Shown here one piece after another: positions 32,855-42,284 of a stretch of 64,000 nt of DNA (position 1 is the first letter of the stretch; every line of letters begins with the position of its first letter). The notes beneath the pieces were generated by a model. It was not told where the DNA came from. It saw nothing but the letters and a program-made list of their open reading frames with translations, and did not search any database. The stretch spans positions 186,001-250,000 of the forward strand of contig NZ_JAQSDR010000012.1 in assembly GCF_029946005.1 (NCBI RefSeq), read 5' to 3'. This DNA comes from Aquabacterium sp. Lineage in GTDB: Bacteria; Pseudomonadota; Gammaproteobacteria; Burkholderiales; Burkholderiaceae_C. The position numbers and the translations under genes are program-made.

Positions 32855-33688
32855 TCAGTCCCCCAGGAAGTGCCGACGGTAACGGTTGGGCAGGTCGCCG
32901 ATGCGCATCAGCATGGGCAGGTCGGCGGTGTTGAAGTCCGGGTCCCAGGCGGGCGCGCCCAGCACTTTGGCGCCGCAGCGGAGGTAGCCTTTGATCAGGG
33001 CGGGGGCCTCGACGTTGAGGTGGTGGTCCAGTTCATCGACCGGCAGGGGCAGGCGCGGACGCACTTGCAGCTCAATCGGAGCCAGGTGGGTGTGGCGCAG
33101 CTTGTTCCAGAGGCTGGCCGCCATGTGGCCACCATCGCGCATGCTGATGCTGGCGCAGCCGATCATGGTGTCCAGGTCGTTGCGCACCATGAATTCGGCC
33201 AGGGCGCCCCACAGGGCCAGGATGGCGCCGCCGTGGCGGTGGTCGGGGTGCACGCAGGAGCGGCCCAACTCGACCATTTTGGCGCGCAGGGGGCGCAGGC
33301 GGATCAGGTCGAATTCGGTCTCGCTGTAGAGGCCGCCCACGCGCTTGGCGGAGGCGGGCGTGAGCACACGGTAGGTGCCGATGACCAGGCCGGCGTCCGG
33401 GCCGGGGCCGGCCAGGCGCACCAGCAGGTGTTCGCAGTAAGGGTCGAACAGGTCGATGTCGTGGCCTGCGGGGCTGCCGGCGGGCACGCGCAATTTGGCG
33501 CCCATTTCCTCGGCAAAAACTTGGTACCTCAGGCGCTGTGCCGCGAGAACATCTTCTTCAGTGCGCGCCCAAACGACTTCAAGTGCGTGTGAGCTTGGGT
33601 GAAGTGACCTCCGGGCGGCGCGCGACTCGGCCGTAAAGTTGGGACGCAAGTCGGCAATGGGCAGCGTGGGCAGCGGCAAATCCCTCAT
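32855..33688 (-). CDS. olsB: Ornithine N-acyltransferase-like GNAT protein (OlsB type)
   Basis: 277 aa from the ATG at 33688, with AAGGAG seven bases upstream; the much longer open frame above it runs antisense to ptsI and is not real. The GNAT-type acyltransferase of COG3176 is indicated by LRYQVFAEEMGAKL, DLFDPYCEHLLVR, VELGRSCVHPDHRHGGAI and SLWNKLR. OlsB makes lyso-ornithine lipid from 3-hydroxyacyl-ACP and ornithine; the partner OlsA is not adjacent. A general hemolysin-like acyltransferase is the alternative name for the family. It is divergent from ptsI across 160 bp. Confidence 0.75.
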   Translation of the reverse strand: MRDLPLPTLPIADLRPNFTAESRAARRSLHPSSHALEVVWARTEEDVLAAQRLRYQVFAEEMGAKLRVPAGSPAGHDIDLFDPYCEHLLVRLAGPGPDAGLVIGTYRVLTPASAKRVGGLYSETEFDLIRLRPLRAKMVELGRSCVHPDHRHGGAILALWGALAEFMVRNDLDTMIGCASISMRDGGHMAASLWNKLRHTHLAPIELQVRPRLPLPVDELDHHLNVEAPALIKGYLRCGAKVLGAPAWDPDFNTADLPMLMRIGDLPNRYRRHFLGD

Positions 33689-33848
33689 GGTCGGCTCCTT
33701 CAGTGGGTTCAATGAACGTGTGACGGGGCCGAGTGTTGGCGGGGGGCGTGACGCTGGCGTGAATCTCGCATGACAGAACGGTGACGGGCGGCGGATCCTT
33801 GTAAATCCTGACGCTGTGGCCCGTTCAGCGCTGTTAGCATCGAAGACC

Positions 33849-35645
33849 ATGAGCATCCAGATATTCGGTTTGCCTGTCTCAAGGGGCGTGGCCATTGGCC
33901 GGGCGGTGCTGGTCGCCTCCAGCCGGGTGGACGTGCCCCACCATTTCGTCGACCCAGACTTGGTCAACGAGGAAATCTCGCGCCTGCTGGATGCCCGCGA
34001 TGTGGTGGCACATGAATTCGAGGTGCTCAAGCGCGATCTGCCACCAGACGCACCATCCGAGTTGGCCGCGCTGCTGGACGTGCACCAGATGCTGCTGCAG
34101 GACGAGGCCCTGATTGGGGCCACGGCCGACTGGATCACCTCGCGCCACTACAACGCCGAATGGGCGCTGTCGGCCCAGCTTGAAGTGCTGGCGCGTCAGT
34201 TCGACGAAATGGAAGACGCCTACCTGCGCGAGCGCAAGGCCGACCTGGAACAGGTGGTTGAACGCATTTTGCGCACCCTGGGGCGCGGCGCGCCGTCGGT
34301 GGTGACCAACGCCAAGGATTTTGGCGGCGACGAGCCCCTGGTGCTGGTGGCCAGCGACATCGCCCCGGCCGACATGCTCAGCTTCAAGCGCAGCGTGTTC
34401 AAAGGCTTCGTGACCGATGTGGGCGGCAAGACCTCGCACACGGCCATCGTGGCCCGCAGCATGGACATCCCGGCCGTGGTGGGCGCCCGCCAGGCCAGCC
34501 ACCTGATCCGGCAAGACGACTGCATCATCATCGACGGCGATGCCGGTTTGGTGATCGTGGACCCTTCGCCGATCGTGCTGGAAGAGTACCGCTTCAGGCA
34601 GCGCCAGAGCGAGTTGGAGCGGGGCCGCCTGGCCCGTTTGCGCCACACCCCGGCGGTCACGCTGGATGGTGAACGCGTCGAACTGTTGGCCAACATTGAG
34701 ATGCCCGAAGATGGCGCGGCGGCCCTGGAGGCCGGTGCCGTGGGCGTGGGCCTGTTCCGCAGCGAATTTTTGTTCATGAACCGCGGCATCGACAACCTGC
34801 CCGACGAAGAGGAGCAGTACCTGGCCTACCGCGCGGCGGTCGATGCCATGAAGGGCCTGCCGGTGACGATCCGCACGGTGGACATTGGCGCCGACAAGCC
34901 TTTGGATGGCCTGTCGCCCAACGAATTGCGCCACGAATCGGTGCTGAACCCGGCGCTGGGCCTTAGAGCGATCCGCTGGAGCCTGTCGGAGCCCAGCATG
35001 TTCCGGCGTCAGTTGCGCGCGCTGTTGCGGGCGGCGTACCACGGGCCGGTCAAGGTCTTGATCCCCATGCTGGCCAGCTTGCACGAGATCCGCCAGACGC
35101 TGGAAAACATCGCGCATGTGCAGCGGCAACTCACCGAATCGGGCAAGCCTTTTGGCACGGTCGAGCTGGGCGCCATGATCGAGGTGCCGGCGGCCGCGCT
35201 GACCTTGCCGGTGTTCTTGCGTCACTTTGATTTCGTGTCGATCGGCACCAACGATTTGATCCAGTACACCCTGGCGATTGACCGGGCCGACGAGGCCGTG
35301 GCGCACTTGTACGACCCGTGGCACCCGGCGGTGCTGCACCTGGTGTCGACCACCATCCGGCAGGCGCGCGCGGCGGGCCGGGGCGTGAGCGTTTGCGGTG
35401 AAATGGCGGGCGACCCCATCTTCACCGAGTTGCTGCTGGCCATGGGCTTGCGCAGTTTCTCGATGCACCCGTCGCAGATCGCCTCGGTCAAGCAGCGCGT
35501 GCTGCGCGCAGACACGCGCCGCCTGGCAGCCTTGCTCGAGCCGGTCTTGAACAGTGACGATCCGGAAGAAACGTGCACGCACCTGTTTCCGGCCGTGGCC
35601 ACGCCGGGCTTGGCTGGCAAGACTTTGCTGTCCGTGGCGGCCTAG
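33849..35645 (+). CDS. ptsI: PTS enzyme I, phosphoenolpyruvate–protein phosphotransferase
   Basis: 598 aa from the ATG at 33849 (MSIQIFGLPVSRGVAIGRAV). The phospho-histidine motif is GGKTSHTAIVARSMDIPAVVG near residue 197; the PEP-binding TIM barrel carries FRSEFLFMNR, and the C-terminal signature is GTNDLIQYTLAIDRAD and VCGEMAGDP. No HPr or EIIA gene is next to it. It feeds phosphate from PEP to HPr, in betaproteobacteria mostly for regulation or a single sugar uptake system. Confidence 0.93.
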   Translation: MSIQIFGLPVSRGVAIGRAVLVASSRVDVPHHFVDPDLVNEEISRLLDARDVVAHEFEVLKRDLPPDAPSELAALLDVHQMLLQDEALIGATADWITSRHYNAEWALSAQLEVLARQFDEMEDAYLRERKADLEQVVERILRTLGRGAPSVVTNAKDFGGDEPLVLVASDIAPADMLSFKRSVFKGFVTDVGGKTSHTAIVARSMDIPAVVGARQASHLIRQDDCIIIDGDAGLVIVDPSPIVLEEYRFRQRQSELERGRLARLRHTPAVTLDGERVELLANIEMPEDGAAALEAGAVGVGLFRSEFLFMNRGIDNLPDEEEQYLAYRAAVDAMKGLPVTIRTVDIGADKPLDGLSPNELRHESVLNPALGLRAIRWSLSEPSMFRRQLRALLRAAYHGPVKVLIPMLASLHEIRQTLENIAHVQRQLTESGKPFGTVELGAMIEVPAAALTLPVFLRHFDFVSIGTNDLIQYTLAIDRADEAVAHLYDPWHPAVLHLVSTTIRQARAAGRGVSVCGEMAGDPIFTELLLAMGLRSFSMHPSQIASVKQRVLRADTRRLAALLEPVLNSDDPEETCTHLFPAVATPGLAGKTLLSVAA

Positions 35646-35741
35646 GCCAACAATCTGGCGTTCAAAGACAGGCGGTGAGGGCAGCGGGCTCCTAAAGTCG
35701 TGCGGTTTGTCACAGTTGGGCTGTTCGCCCGTGAACCGATC

Positions 35742-36788
35742 ATGTCTTCGAACCCAGATATCAGTCGCCAATCGCCTCACGAGCGGGCCGAATACGTCAA
35801 GCGCGTGGTCACGCAGGAAGGCGGGTTCTTGCGCCAGCGCTTCCCCATCCTGAAGCAGCAGAACGCCATCGGCGCGACCATCCTGGCGCTGTCGTGGGCG
35901 GGCATGCTGGCCTCGGCGGCGGGCTACGTGCAAGGCGCCGTGCCGGCCTGGGCCACGATCCTGCTGGTCGCTTTCTTCGCCTCGTTCACGCACGAGCTGG
36001 AGCACGACCTGATCCACTGGATGTACTTTCGGCAAAAGCCCTGGGCGCACCACTTGATGATGACGCTGGTGTGGCTGGCCCGGCCCAGCACCATCAACCC
36101 CTGGATACGCCGTGAGATCCACTTCAACCACCACAAGCATTCGGGCACCGAGCGCGACATCGAAGAGCGCGCCATCACCAATGGCGAGCGCTGGGGTCTG
36201 CGCCGCTTGCTGATGACGGGCGACAACATGCTGTCGGTGTTGCTGCGCTTGCACCGGGCGCCGACGCGTCAACTGCGCGTGCGCATGCTGACCCGAACGA
36301 TGGCGGCCTACTTCCCGCTGGGCCTGTTGCATTGGGGGCTTTGGTATGTGTTCCTGGCCGTGCATGCACTGGCCCTGGCCGGCCACCCGGTCGATGCTGC
36401 CTGGGTGGCGGGTCTGAACACGCTGGTGGTGGTTTGGATCGCACCCAATGTGTGGCGCACTTTCTGCCTGCATTTTGTCAGCAGCAACATGCACTACTAC
36501 GGTGACATTGAGGACGGCAATGTGCTGCAGCAATGCCAGGTGCTGACACCGGTGTGGATGTGGCCCTTCCAGCTGTTCTGCTGCAACTTCGGATCAACCC
36601 ACGCCATCCACCATTTCGTGATCAAAGAGCCGTTTTATGTGCGGCAGATGACCGCGCCCGTGGCCCACCGCGTGATGCGCGAAGTCGGCGTGCGCTTCAA
36701 TGATCTGGGCACGTTCAGCCGGGCAAACCGCTGGCGCGCCGATGCTCGGTCGGCGACTGTCCCGTCCAACGCCGGAAAGCCCGCGTGA
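35742..36788 (+). CDS. Membrane fatty-acid desaturase/hydroxylase family protein
   Basis: 348 aa from the ATG at 35742. The histidine boxes of di-iron membrane desaturases are present: H84-E-L-E-H88 with D-L-I-H, H127-F-N-H-H-K-H133, and H-A-I-H-H near residue 291. Several hydrophobic segments surround them (about 43–65, 70–82, 185–205, 215–235). The substrate could be a fatty acid, a sterol-like compound or an alkane; no electron-transfer partner is adjacent. Its 3' end overlaps that of the convergent AraC-type regulator by 74 bases. Confidence 0.8.
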   Translation: MSSNPDISRQSPHERAEYVKRVVTQEGGFLRQRFPILKQQNAIGATILALSWAGMLASAAGYVQGAVPAWATILLVAFFASFTHELEHDLIHWMYFRQKPWAHHLMMTLVWLARPSTINPWIRREIHFNHHKHSGTERDIEERAITNGERWGLRRLLMTGDNMLSVLLRLHRAPTRQLRVRMLTRTMAAYFPLGLLHWGLWYVFLAVHALALAGHPVDAAWVAGLNTLVVVWIAPNVWRTFCLHFVSSNMHYYGDIEDGNVLQQCQVLTPVWMWPFQLFCCNFGSTHAIHHFVIKEPFYVRQMTAPVAHRVMREVGVRFNDLGTFSRANRWRADARSATVPSNAGKPA

Positions 36789-37740
36789 AGTTGCTGGTGT
36801 CGGCAAAGCCCAGCAGGTAGGCCACTTCGCTGATTGAGCACGCCGGGTCGGCCAGGTGCGACAACGCCAGCGCTTGCCGGGTCTGGTCCAGCAGGTCGGT
36901 GAAGCTGGTTTGCTGGTCTGACAGGCGGCGTTGCAAGGTACGCACGCTGCAGTTCAATTGCTGCGCTACCTGGGTTTGCGAAGGCTCGCCACGCGGCAGC
37001 AGATTGGTCAGGCACGCGCGCACCTGGGCCACGGTGTTTTCCTTGTGGACGCCGGCCAGGTAGGTGGTGAGCAGAGCCTCGCTGTGGCGGGCCAGCTCGG
37101 GGTTGGCGCCTTCCAGCCGGGTGTCCATCAAGGCACTGGGCCAGGCGATGAGGTTGCCCTCGGCGTTGAAGCTGACGGGGCATCTGAAGGTGCGTGCATA
37201 GGCGTCCGCGTTGAGTGGGACGGCTCGCTGCAATTCAACCCGAGTCGGGGCCACCGCGCGGTTGCCCAGCAGCAGGCGCGCGGTGTAGACCACCAAGGCG
37301 GCGGCCGCATCGATCGCTTCAGGTTCAGGGGGGATGCCAGAGGCCGGGGCCAGCAGGCGCACGATGTGCTCGTCACCTTGCGGCGTGAATGACAGGCTCC
37401 AAGCTTCGGTGACGACGCGGAAGTGCCGGGCCACGCGCTCAAACGCATCCTTCAAGGTCTGGCTGGCCGACTGGGCCTGCCACAAGGCGTGAAAGGACGT
37501 GGGCATGACTTGTCGCGCGGCCTTCAGTCCAAAGGCGTCGTCGCCCGTGGCTTGCGCCGACAGCCGCCACAGCCGCGCCATCGCCTGCGCGGGGCAGCGG
37601 CCATTCGGGTCGTCGAGCATCGCATTGCTCAGGCCCGCTTCGATCAGCAAGGGCGTGCTATCGCAGCCGCTGACATCCAGCGTTCGCCGGATGACGCGGG
37701 CCCAACTGGCCAGAACGGTTTGCTGCGCGTTGTGGACCAC
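36715..37740 (-). CDS. AraC-family transcriptional regulator
   Basis: 341 aa. The N-terminal ~220 residues resemble the AraC_binding_2/OruR-type sensor (TPLLIEAGL, MARLWRLSAQATGDDAFGL); the C-terminal double HTH includes VAQQLNCSVRTLQRRLSDQQTSF and ISEVAYLLGFADTSNFTRAFRRWTG, the AraC signature. It could control the convergent desaturase gene, with which it shares 74 overlapping bases at the 3' ends. It starts 10 bp from the stop of the ABC-F gene. Confidence 0.88.
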   Translation of the reverse strand: MVHNAQQTVLASWARVIRRTLDVSGCDSTPLLIEAGLSNAMLDDPNGRCPAQAMARLWRLSAQATGDDAFGLKAARQVMPTSFHALWQAQSASQTLKDAFERVARHFRVVTEAWSLSFTPQGDEHIVRLLAPASGIPPEPEAIDAAAALVVYTARLLLGNRAVAPTRVELQRAVPLNADAYARTFRCPVSFNAEGNLIAWPSALMDTRLEGANPELARHSEALLTTYLAGVHKENTVAQVRACLTNLLPRGEPSQTQVAQQLNCSVRTLQRRLSDQQTSFTDLLDQTRQALALSHLADPACSISEVAYLLGFADTSNFTRAFRRWTGQSPTEHRRASGLPG

Positions 37741-37750
37741 GTTGCCTGGC

Positions 37751-39649
37751 TTATTTGGGAGCCAGGGTCTCCCAGCGGTCCAGCAGGGTGAGCAGCTCTT
37801 CGTCGATGGAGGAGATCCGCTCCTGCATGGCGGGCAGGCCTTGCGGGTTTTTCTTGTAGATGTCCGGGTCGGCCAGTTGGGCGTTCAAGGACGCCTGCTC
37901 GGTCTCCAAGTCGGCGATGCGTTTGGGCAGCTCGTCCAGCTCGCGTTGCTCTTTGTAGCTGAGCTTGCGGGCTTTGGCGGCTGGTGCTGCCGCGACCACG
38001 GGGGCGGCGGGCGCTGGTGCGGGCGCAGCGGCAGGCGGTGTGTTGCCCGATGACTTGGCATTGGCATTGGCCAGTGCTTCGGCGCGGCGCGACTGGACCA
38101 GCCAGTCTTGCACGCCACCTTCGTATTCGCGCCAACTGCCGCCACCTTCGGACACCACGGTGCTGGTGACCACGTTGTCCAAAAAGCGCCGGTCGTGGCT
38201 GACCAGGAAGACGGTGCCGGGGTAGTCGGCCAGCAGGTCTTCGAGCAGGTCAAGCGTGTCGATGTCCAGGTCGTTGGTGGGTTCGTCCAGCACCAGCACA
38301 TTGGAGGGACGCGCGAACAGGCGCGCCAGCAGCAGGCGGTTGCGTTCGCCGCCACTCAGTGTTCGCACGGGCGAGTTGGCGCGCGCAGGCGAAAACAGGA
38401 AGTCCTGCAGGTAACCCATCACGTGCTTGCGCGAACCGTTGATCTCGATCCACTCGCTGCCGGGGCTGATGAAGTCGGCCAGCGTGGCGTTCAGGTCGAG
38501 GTTGTCGCGCATCTGGTCGAAGTAGGCGACGTTGATGTTGGACCCGATCTTGACCTTGCCGCTGTCGGCGGCCAACTCGCCCAGGATGATCTTGAGCAGC
38601 GTGGTCTTGCCCGCGCCGTTCGAGCCGACCAAGCCGACCTTGTCGCCGCGCAAGAAGGTGCCGGTGAAGTTCTTGACGATGTCGCGGTCGCCATAGCGTT
38701 TGTTGACGTCTTCGAGCTCGGCCACGATCTTGCCGCCCCGGTCGCCTTGCGAGACTTCCAGCTTGACGCGGCCGATGGTGTCACGGCGTGAAGCGCGCGC
38801 GCCACGCAGGTCGTCCAGGCGCTTGATGCGGGCGGTGCTGCGCGTTCGGCGGGCTTCAACGCCCTTGCGGATCCACACTTCCTCTTGCGCCAGCAGCTTG
38901 TCGAAGCGGGCGTTGGCCAGGGCCTCGTCGGCCAACTGGCCGGCCTTCAGCAGCTCATAGGCGGCGAAGTTGCCGGGGTAGGAACGCAGGATGCCGCGGT
39001 CGAGTTCGATGATGCGGGTGCAGACGTTGTCCAGGAAGGCGCGGTCGTGGCTGATCAGCAGGATGCTGCCCTTGAAGGCCACCAGCAGTTCTTCCAGCCA
39101 AGTGATGGCGTTCAAGTCCAAATGGTTGGTGGGTTCGTCCAGCAGCAGCACGTCGGGAGATGCGACCAAGGCTTGCGCCAAAGCCACGCGTTTCTTCATG
39201 CCGCCCGATAAGTCGCTGATCATCAGCTCGGCGGGCAGGCCCAGGTGCTGCAGGATCTGCTCGACCCGCTGCTCCCAGTTCCAGCCATCACGGGCTTCGA
39301 TCTGGGTCATCAGGGCATCGAGGTCGTCGCCGTCTTGGTGGGCTTCGAAGCGGTCGCGCAGCTCGCGGATGTCGCCCAGGCCGAGGCTCACGGCATCGAA
39401 CACATTGATGCCATCGGCGAATTGTGGCTCCTGTGCCACGTAGGCCAGGCGCACGCCGTTCTGGAATTGCACCACGCCGTCGTCGAGCTTCTCCATCCCG
39501 GCAATGATTTTCAACAGGGACGACTTGCCCGTGCCATTGCGCCCAATCAGGCCCACCCGTTCACCGGGTTCGAGGGCAAACGCCGTGTGGTCCAGCAGGG
39601 CCACGTGGCCAAAAGCCAGGCAGGCGTTGTTCAAGGTCAGGAGGGCCAT
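37751..39649 (-). CDS. uup: ABC-F family ATPase (Uup-like)
   Basis: 632 aa from the ATG at 39649; the open frame continues some 400 codons upstream, antisense to the kinase gene, which is not credible. Two ABC domains: Walker A GLIGRNGTGKSS and GLVGSNGAGKTT, signatures LSGGMKKRVALAQAL and LSGGERNRLLLARL, Walker B LLLDEPTNHLD and LVLDEPTNDLD. An alanine/proline-rich linker and a C-terminal coiled coil (LSYKEQRELDELPKRIADLE) are typical of Uup, a cytoplasmic ribosome- or DNA-associated ATPase that affects transposon excision. Confidence 0.9.
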   Translation of the reverse strand: MALLTLNNACLAFGHVALLDHTAFALEPGERVGLIGRNGTGKSSLLKIIAGMEKLDDGVVQFQNGVRLAYVAQEPQFADGINVFDAVSLGLGDIRELRDRFEAHQDGDDLDALMTQIEARDGWNWEQRVEQILQHLGLPAELMISDLSGGMKKRVALAQALVASPDVLLLDEPTNHLDLNAITWLEELLVAFKGSILLISHDRAFLDNVCTRIIELDRGILRSYPGNFAAYELLKAGQLADEALANARFDKLLAQEEVWIRKGVEARRTRSTARIKRLDDLRGARASRRDTIGRVKLEVSQGDRGGKIVAELEDVNKRYGDRDIVKNFTGTFLRGDKVGLVGSNGAGKTTLLKIILGELAADSGKVKIGSNINVAYFDQMRDNLDLNATLADFISPGSEWIEINGSRKHVMGYLQDFLFSPARANSPVRTLSGGERNRLLLARLFARPSNVLVLDEPTNDLDIDTLDLLEDLLADYPGTVFLVSHDRRFLDNVVTSTVVSEGGGSWREYEGGVQDWLVQSRRAEALANANAKSSGNTPPAAAPAPAPAAPVVAAAPAAKARKLSYKEQRELDELPKRIADLETEQASLNAQLADPDIYKKNPQGLPAMQERISSIDEELLTLLDRWETLAPK

Positions 39650-39715
39650 TCGTTTGGGTGCTTGAGGGTTCGTGAAGTCGGCATTGTCAGGCCTGCGCCC
39701 GCACAATGTGCGGCC

Positions 39716-41620
39716 ATGCTGCCTTTTCTCCCGGATCCTCGCTACCGTGCCCGCCTGTTTTCGGCCCTTTGGGGCTTGGCGGGCGCCCTGGTGCTGGCCG
39801 CCGGTTGGTGGTTGTGGCACTTTCCGGCCGACCGCTGGTCGCATGAATCCCATGTGGTGGAATTGACCGATGCCCAGGCGCTGGCCTCGCCACGCGCCAC
39901 GCCACCCGACGATCTCGACAATTGGGTGAGCGTGAGGTTGCCGCACCGTTGGTCGCAAACGCACCGCGAGCTGACGGGCAGCTTGTGGTACCGGTTGCGC
40001 CTCCCCTTGTCGGCATTGCCTGCGCAGACCTGGGCCGTGTACGTTCCCAAGGTGAGCATGAACGCCGAAGTCTGGGTCAACGGCGTGTCGCTGGGGGCCG
40101 TGGGTTCGATGGAGCCGCCGCTCACCGCCAACTGGTACACCCCTTTGATGTTCACCGTGCCGCCCAGCCTGTGGCAGGTCGGTGACAACGCGGTCGAGGT
40201 GCGGGTCAGCGGTGACAGCGTCAGCCGCTCGGGCTTGGCGCCCGTGTGGATCGGTTCGGCGCGAACCATCTCCAGGATGCACAACCAGCGCTGGTGGGTG
40301 CAGGTGATGGGCGTGCACGCGGCCAATGTTGGCTTGATGATGATGGGCCTGTTCCTGGTGGTGCTGTGGATGCGAGACCGTAGCCAGAGTGCGTTTGGCT
40401 ACATTGGCCAGGCGGCGATCCTGTGGGGCTTGGGCTCGTCGGCCAACATCGTGCCCGATCCTTTTCTGCCCATGGCGGTCTGGGATCAACTCAGTTTTGT
40501 GGCGATCGTGTGGGCACAGTTGTCCATGTGCCTTTTTTTCCTGCGCTTTTCGGAGCGCCATTGGGTCTGGGCCGAACGGTTCATCCTTGGCTTCGCGCTG
40601 CTGGCGCCCATGGTGGTGATGGTGATCCCCTCGCAACTGCTGGTGGGCCTGATTTACCTGGCCATCTACCTGGTGGCTTTGGTGGGCTTTGCCCTGGCCT
40701 TGTGGCATGCCTACGGCACACAGCGCCCGGACCGCAACCTGTTTGCCTTCGGCTCCCTGGTGTCCATCCCCGCCGCAGCCCATGATGTGGCACTGCAGTT
40801 GAATCAACTTCCTTTGGAATCGGTGTACATGCTGCCGTATGGCGGCCCGGTGATGGTCGGCTGCATGGCTTTCATCGTGGCCGGTGACCATGCGCGCTCA
40901 CGGCAAGCGCTGGCCCACTTGAACCAAGACCTGATGGCCGGCATCCACCGACGTGAAGCGGAACTGCGCGACAGCTTTCAGCGCGTGTCATCGTTGGAGC
41001 AAGCGCAGGCGGTGTCAGCCGAACGTGCCCGCATCCTGCGTGACATGCACGATGGCGTGGGGGCCCACCTGACCACGGCCTTGCGCCAGCTCAACCCCGT
41101 CACACCACAAGCGGTGGACCTGCGCATGGTGACCCGCATCCTGCGCGAGGCACTGGACCAGTTGAAGCTGTCCATCGATGCGATGTCCATGCCGCCCGGT
41201 GACGTGGTCGGCCTGCTGGCCAGCCTGCGCTTTCGCATGACGCCCCGCTTCAAGGCGGCTGGCTTGTCTTTGTACTGGGACGTTGATGAGTTGCCAGAAT
41301 GGCCGGGCGGTACGCAGGCGGCATTGCGCCAGTTGCAGTACATCCTGTTCGAGGCCCTGTCCAATGTGCTGCAGCATGCTGGCGCACAAGAGGTCACGCT
41401 GCGGGCCCGCCATGATGGCGACCAATTGCAGTTGGTCTTGCATGATGATGGCCGTGGCGTCTCAGGGGCGGGGCCGCACGCCGAGGGTCATGGCTCGCAG
41501 ACCATGCGCAGCCGGGCTGGCACGATTGGCGCGGGCATCGAGTTCTTGAGCCCGCCGCAAGGTGGCTATGAAGTGCGGTTGAGTTTGCCCATGAGGAGGC
41601 CTGATGAGCCAGGACAGTGA
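39716..41620 (+). CDS. Membrane sensor histidine kinase (NarL-type partner)
   Basis: 634 aa from the ATG at 39716. One N-terminal transmembrane helix (~12–33), a periplasmic jelly-roll-like region (VNGVSLGAVGSMEPPL) with 7TMR-DISM flavour, then six or more membrane helices (~195–385), a coiled linker and HisKA_3 with the phospho-histidine in RILRDMHDGVGAHL, and a HATPase end (FEALSNVLQHAGA, LHDDGRGV). It is encoded with the LuxR-type regulator downstream, whose start overlaps it by 17 bases. The signal is unknown. It is divergent from uup with 66 bp between the starts. Confidence 0.85.
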   Translation: MLPFLPDPRYRARLFSALWGLAGALVLAAGWWLWHFPADRWSHESHVVELTDAQALASPRATPPDDLDNWVSVRLPHRWSQTHRELTGSLWYRLRLPLSALPAQTWAVYVPKVSMNAEVWVNGVSLGAVGSMEPPLTANWYTPLMFTVPPSLWQVGDNAVEVRVSGDSVSRSGLAPVWIGSARTISRMHNQRWWVQVMGVHAANVGLMMMGLFLVVLWMRDRSQSAFGYIGQAAILWGLGSSANIVPDPFLPMAVWDQLSFVAIVWAQLSMCLFFLRFSERHWVWAERFILGFALLAPMVVMVIPSQLLVGLIYLAIYLVALVGFALALWHAYGTQRPDRNLFAFGSLVSIPAAAHDVALQLNQLPLESVYMLPYGGPVMVGCMAFIVAGDHARSRQALAHLNQDLMAGIHRREAELRDSFQRVSSLEQAQAVSAERARILRDMHDGVGAHLTTALRQLNPVTPQAVDLRMVTRILREALDQLKLSIDAMSMPPGDVVGLLASLRFRMTPRFKAAGLSLYWDVDELPEWPGGTQAALRQLQYILFEALSNVLQHAGAQEVTLRARHDGDQLQLVLHDDGRGVSGAGPHAEGHGSQTMRSRAGTIGAGIEFLSPPQGGYEVRLSLPMRRPDEPGQ

Positions 41621-42278
41621 AAACGGATTGACGGTGGTGGTGGTTGAAGACAATCCCCTCACCTGTGAGTTCCTGGTGTCGTGCATCAACGCGCACCCGC
41701 AACTGACGGTGGCGGCCTCTTTTGTCACGCTGGCCTCGGCCCGCCAGTGGTTTGCCAAGCATCAGTCCGACCTGTTGCTGGTGGACCTGGGCCTGCCCGA
41801 TGGCAGCGGCCTGACCCTGATGCGCGAGGTGCATGCGCGTTGGCCGCAGTGCGACATGCTGGTGGTGTCGATGTTCGGTGACGAGGTCAACGTGGTGGCC
41901 AGCATTGAGGCGGGCGCCGTGGGCTATGTGCACAAGGACGATGAGGCGGCCGACATCGCCGAGACCCTGCTGGCGGTCAAGCGTGGCGCCTCGCCCATCT
42001 CGCCCATGATCGCGCGCCACTTGCTGCTGCGCATGCGGCCTGCCACGCCCGAGCCGGAGCCCGCCGCGGTGAGCCTGTCGCCGCGTGAGCAAGAGGTGCT
42101 GCAGCACATTGCGCGCGGGCTGGCCTATGCCGAGATCGCGCGCCTGCAGGGCGTGACCGTGCACACCGTGCAGACCCACATCAAGAAGCTGTATGGCAAG
42201 CTGGCCGTGCACTCGCGCAGCGAAGCGGTGTTCGAGGCCAACCGCCTGGGCCTGCTCAACGACACGCTCAGGCGTTGA
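41604..42278 (+). CDS. LuxR/NarL-family response regulator
   Basis: 224 aa. Receiver domain residues ~8–130: VVVVEDN, phospho-acceptor Asp in LLLVDLGLPDGSG, and conserved VHKDDEAAD. The C-terminal LuxR HTH is LSPREQEVLQHIARGLAYAE to VHTVQTHIKKLYGKLAVHSR. Cognate regulator of the overlapping kinase; the target genes are unknown. Confidence 0.93.
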   Translation: MSQDSENGLTVVVVEDNPLTCEFLVSCINAHPQLTVAASFVTLASARQWFAKHQSDLLLVDLGLPDGSGLTLMREVHARWPQCDMLVVSMFGDEVNVVASIEAGAVGYVHKDDEAADIAETLLAVKRGASPISPMIARHLLLRMRPATPEPEPAAVSLSPREQEVLQHIARGLAYAEIARLQGVTVHTVQTHIKKLYGKLAVHSRSEAVFEANRLGLLNDTLRR

Positions 42279-42284
42279 GCTTGA

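Noticed and set aside
33879-36533. Very long open frame (884 codons) on the minus strand
   Set aside because: It is antisense to ptsI and the desaturase, its translation is His/Gln/Arg-rich low-complexity sequence, and both sense genes have clear family motifs.
39650-40891. 413-codon N-terminal extension of the Uup frame
   Set aside because: It is antisense to the sensor kinase; the ABC-F family start is at 39649 and the extension has no domain.
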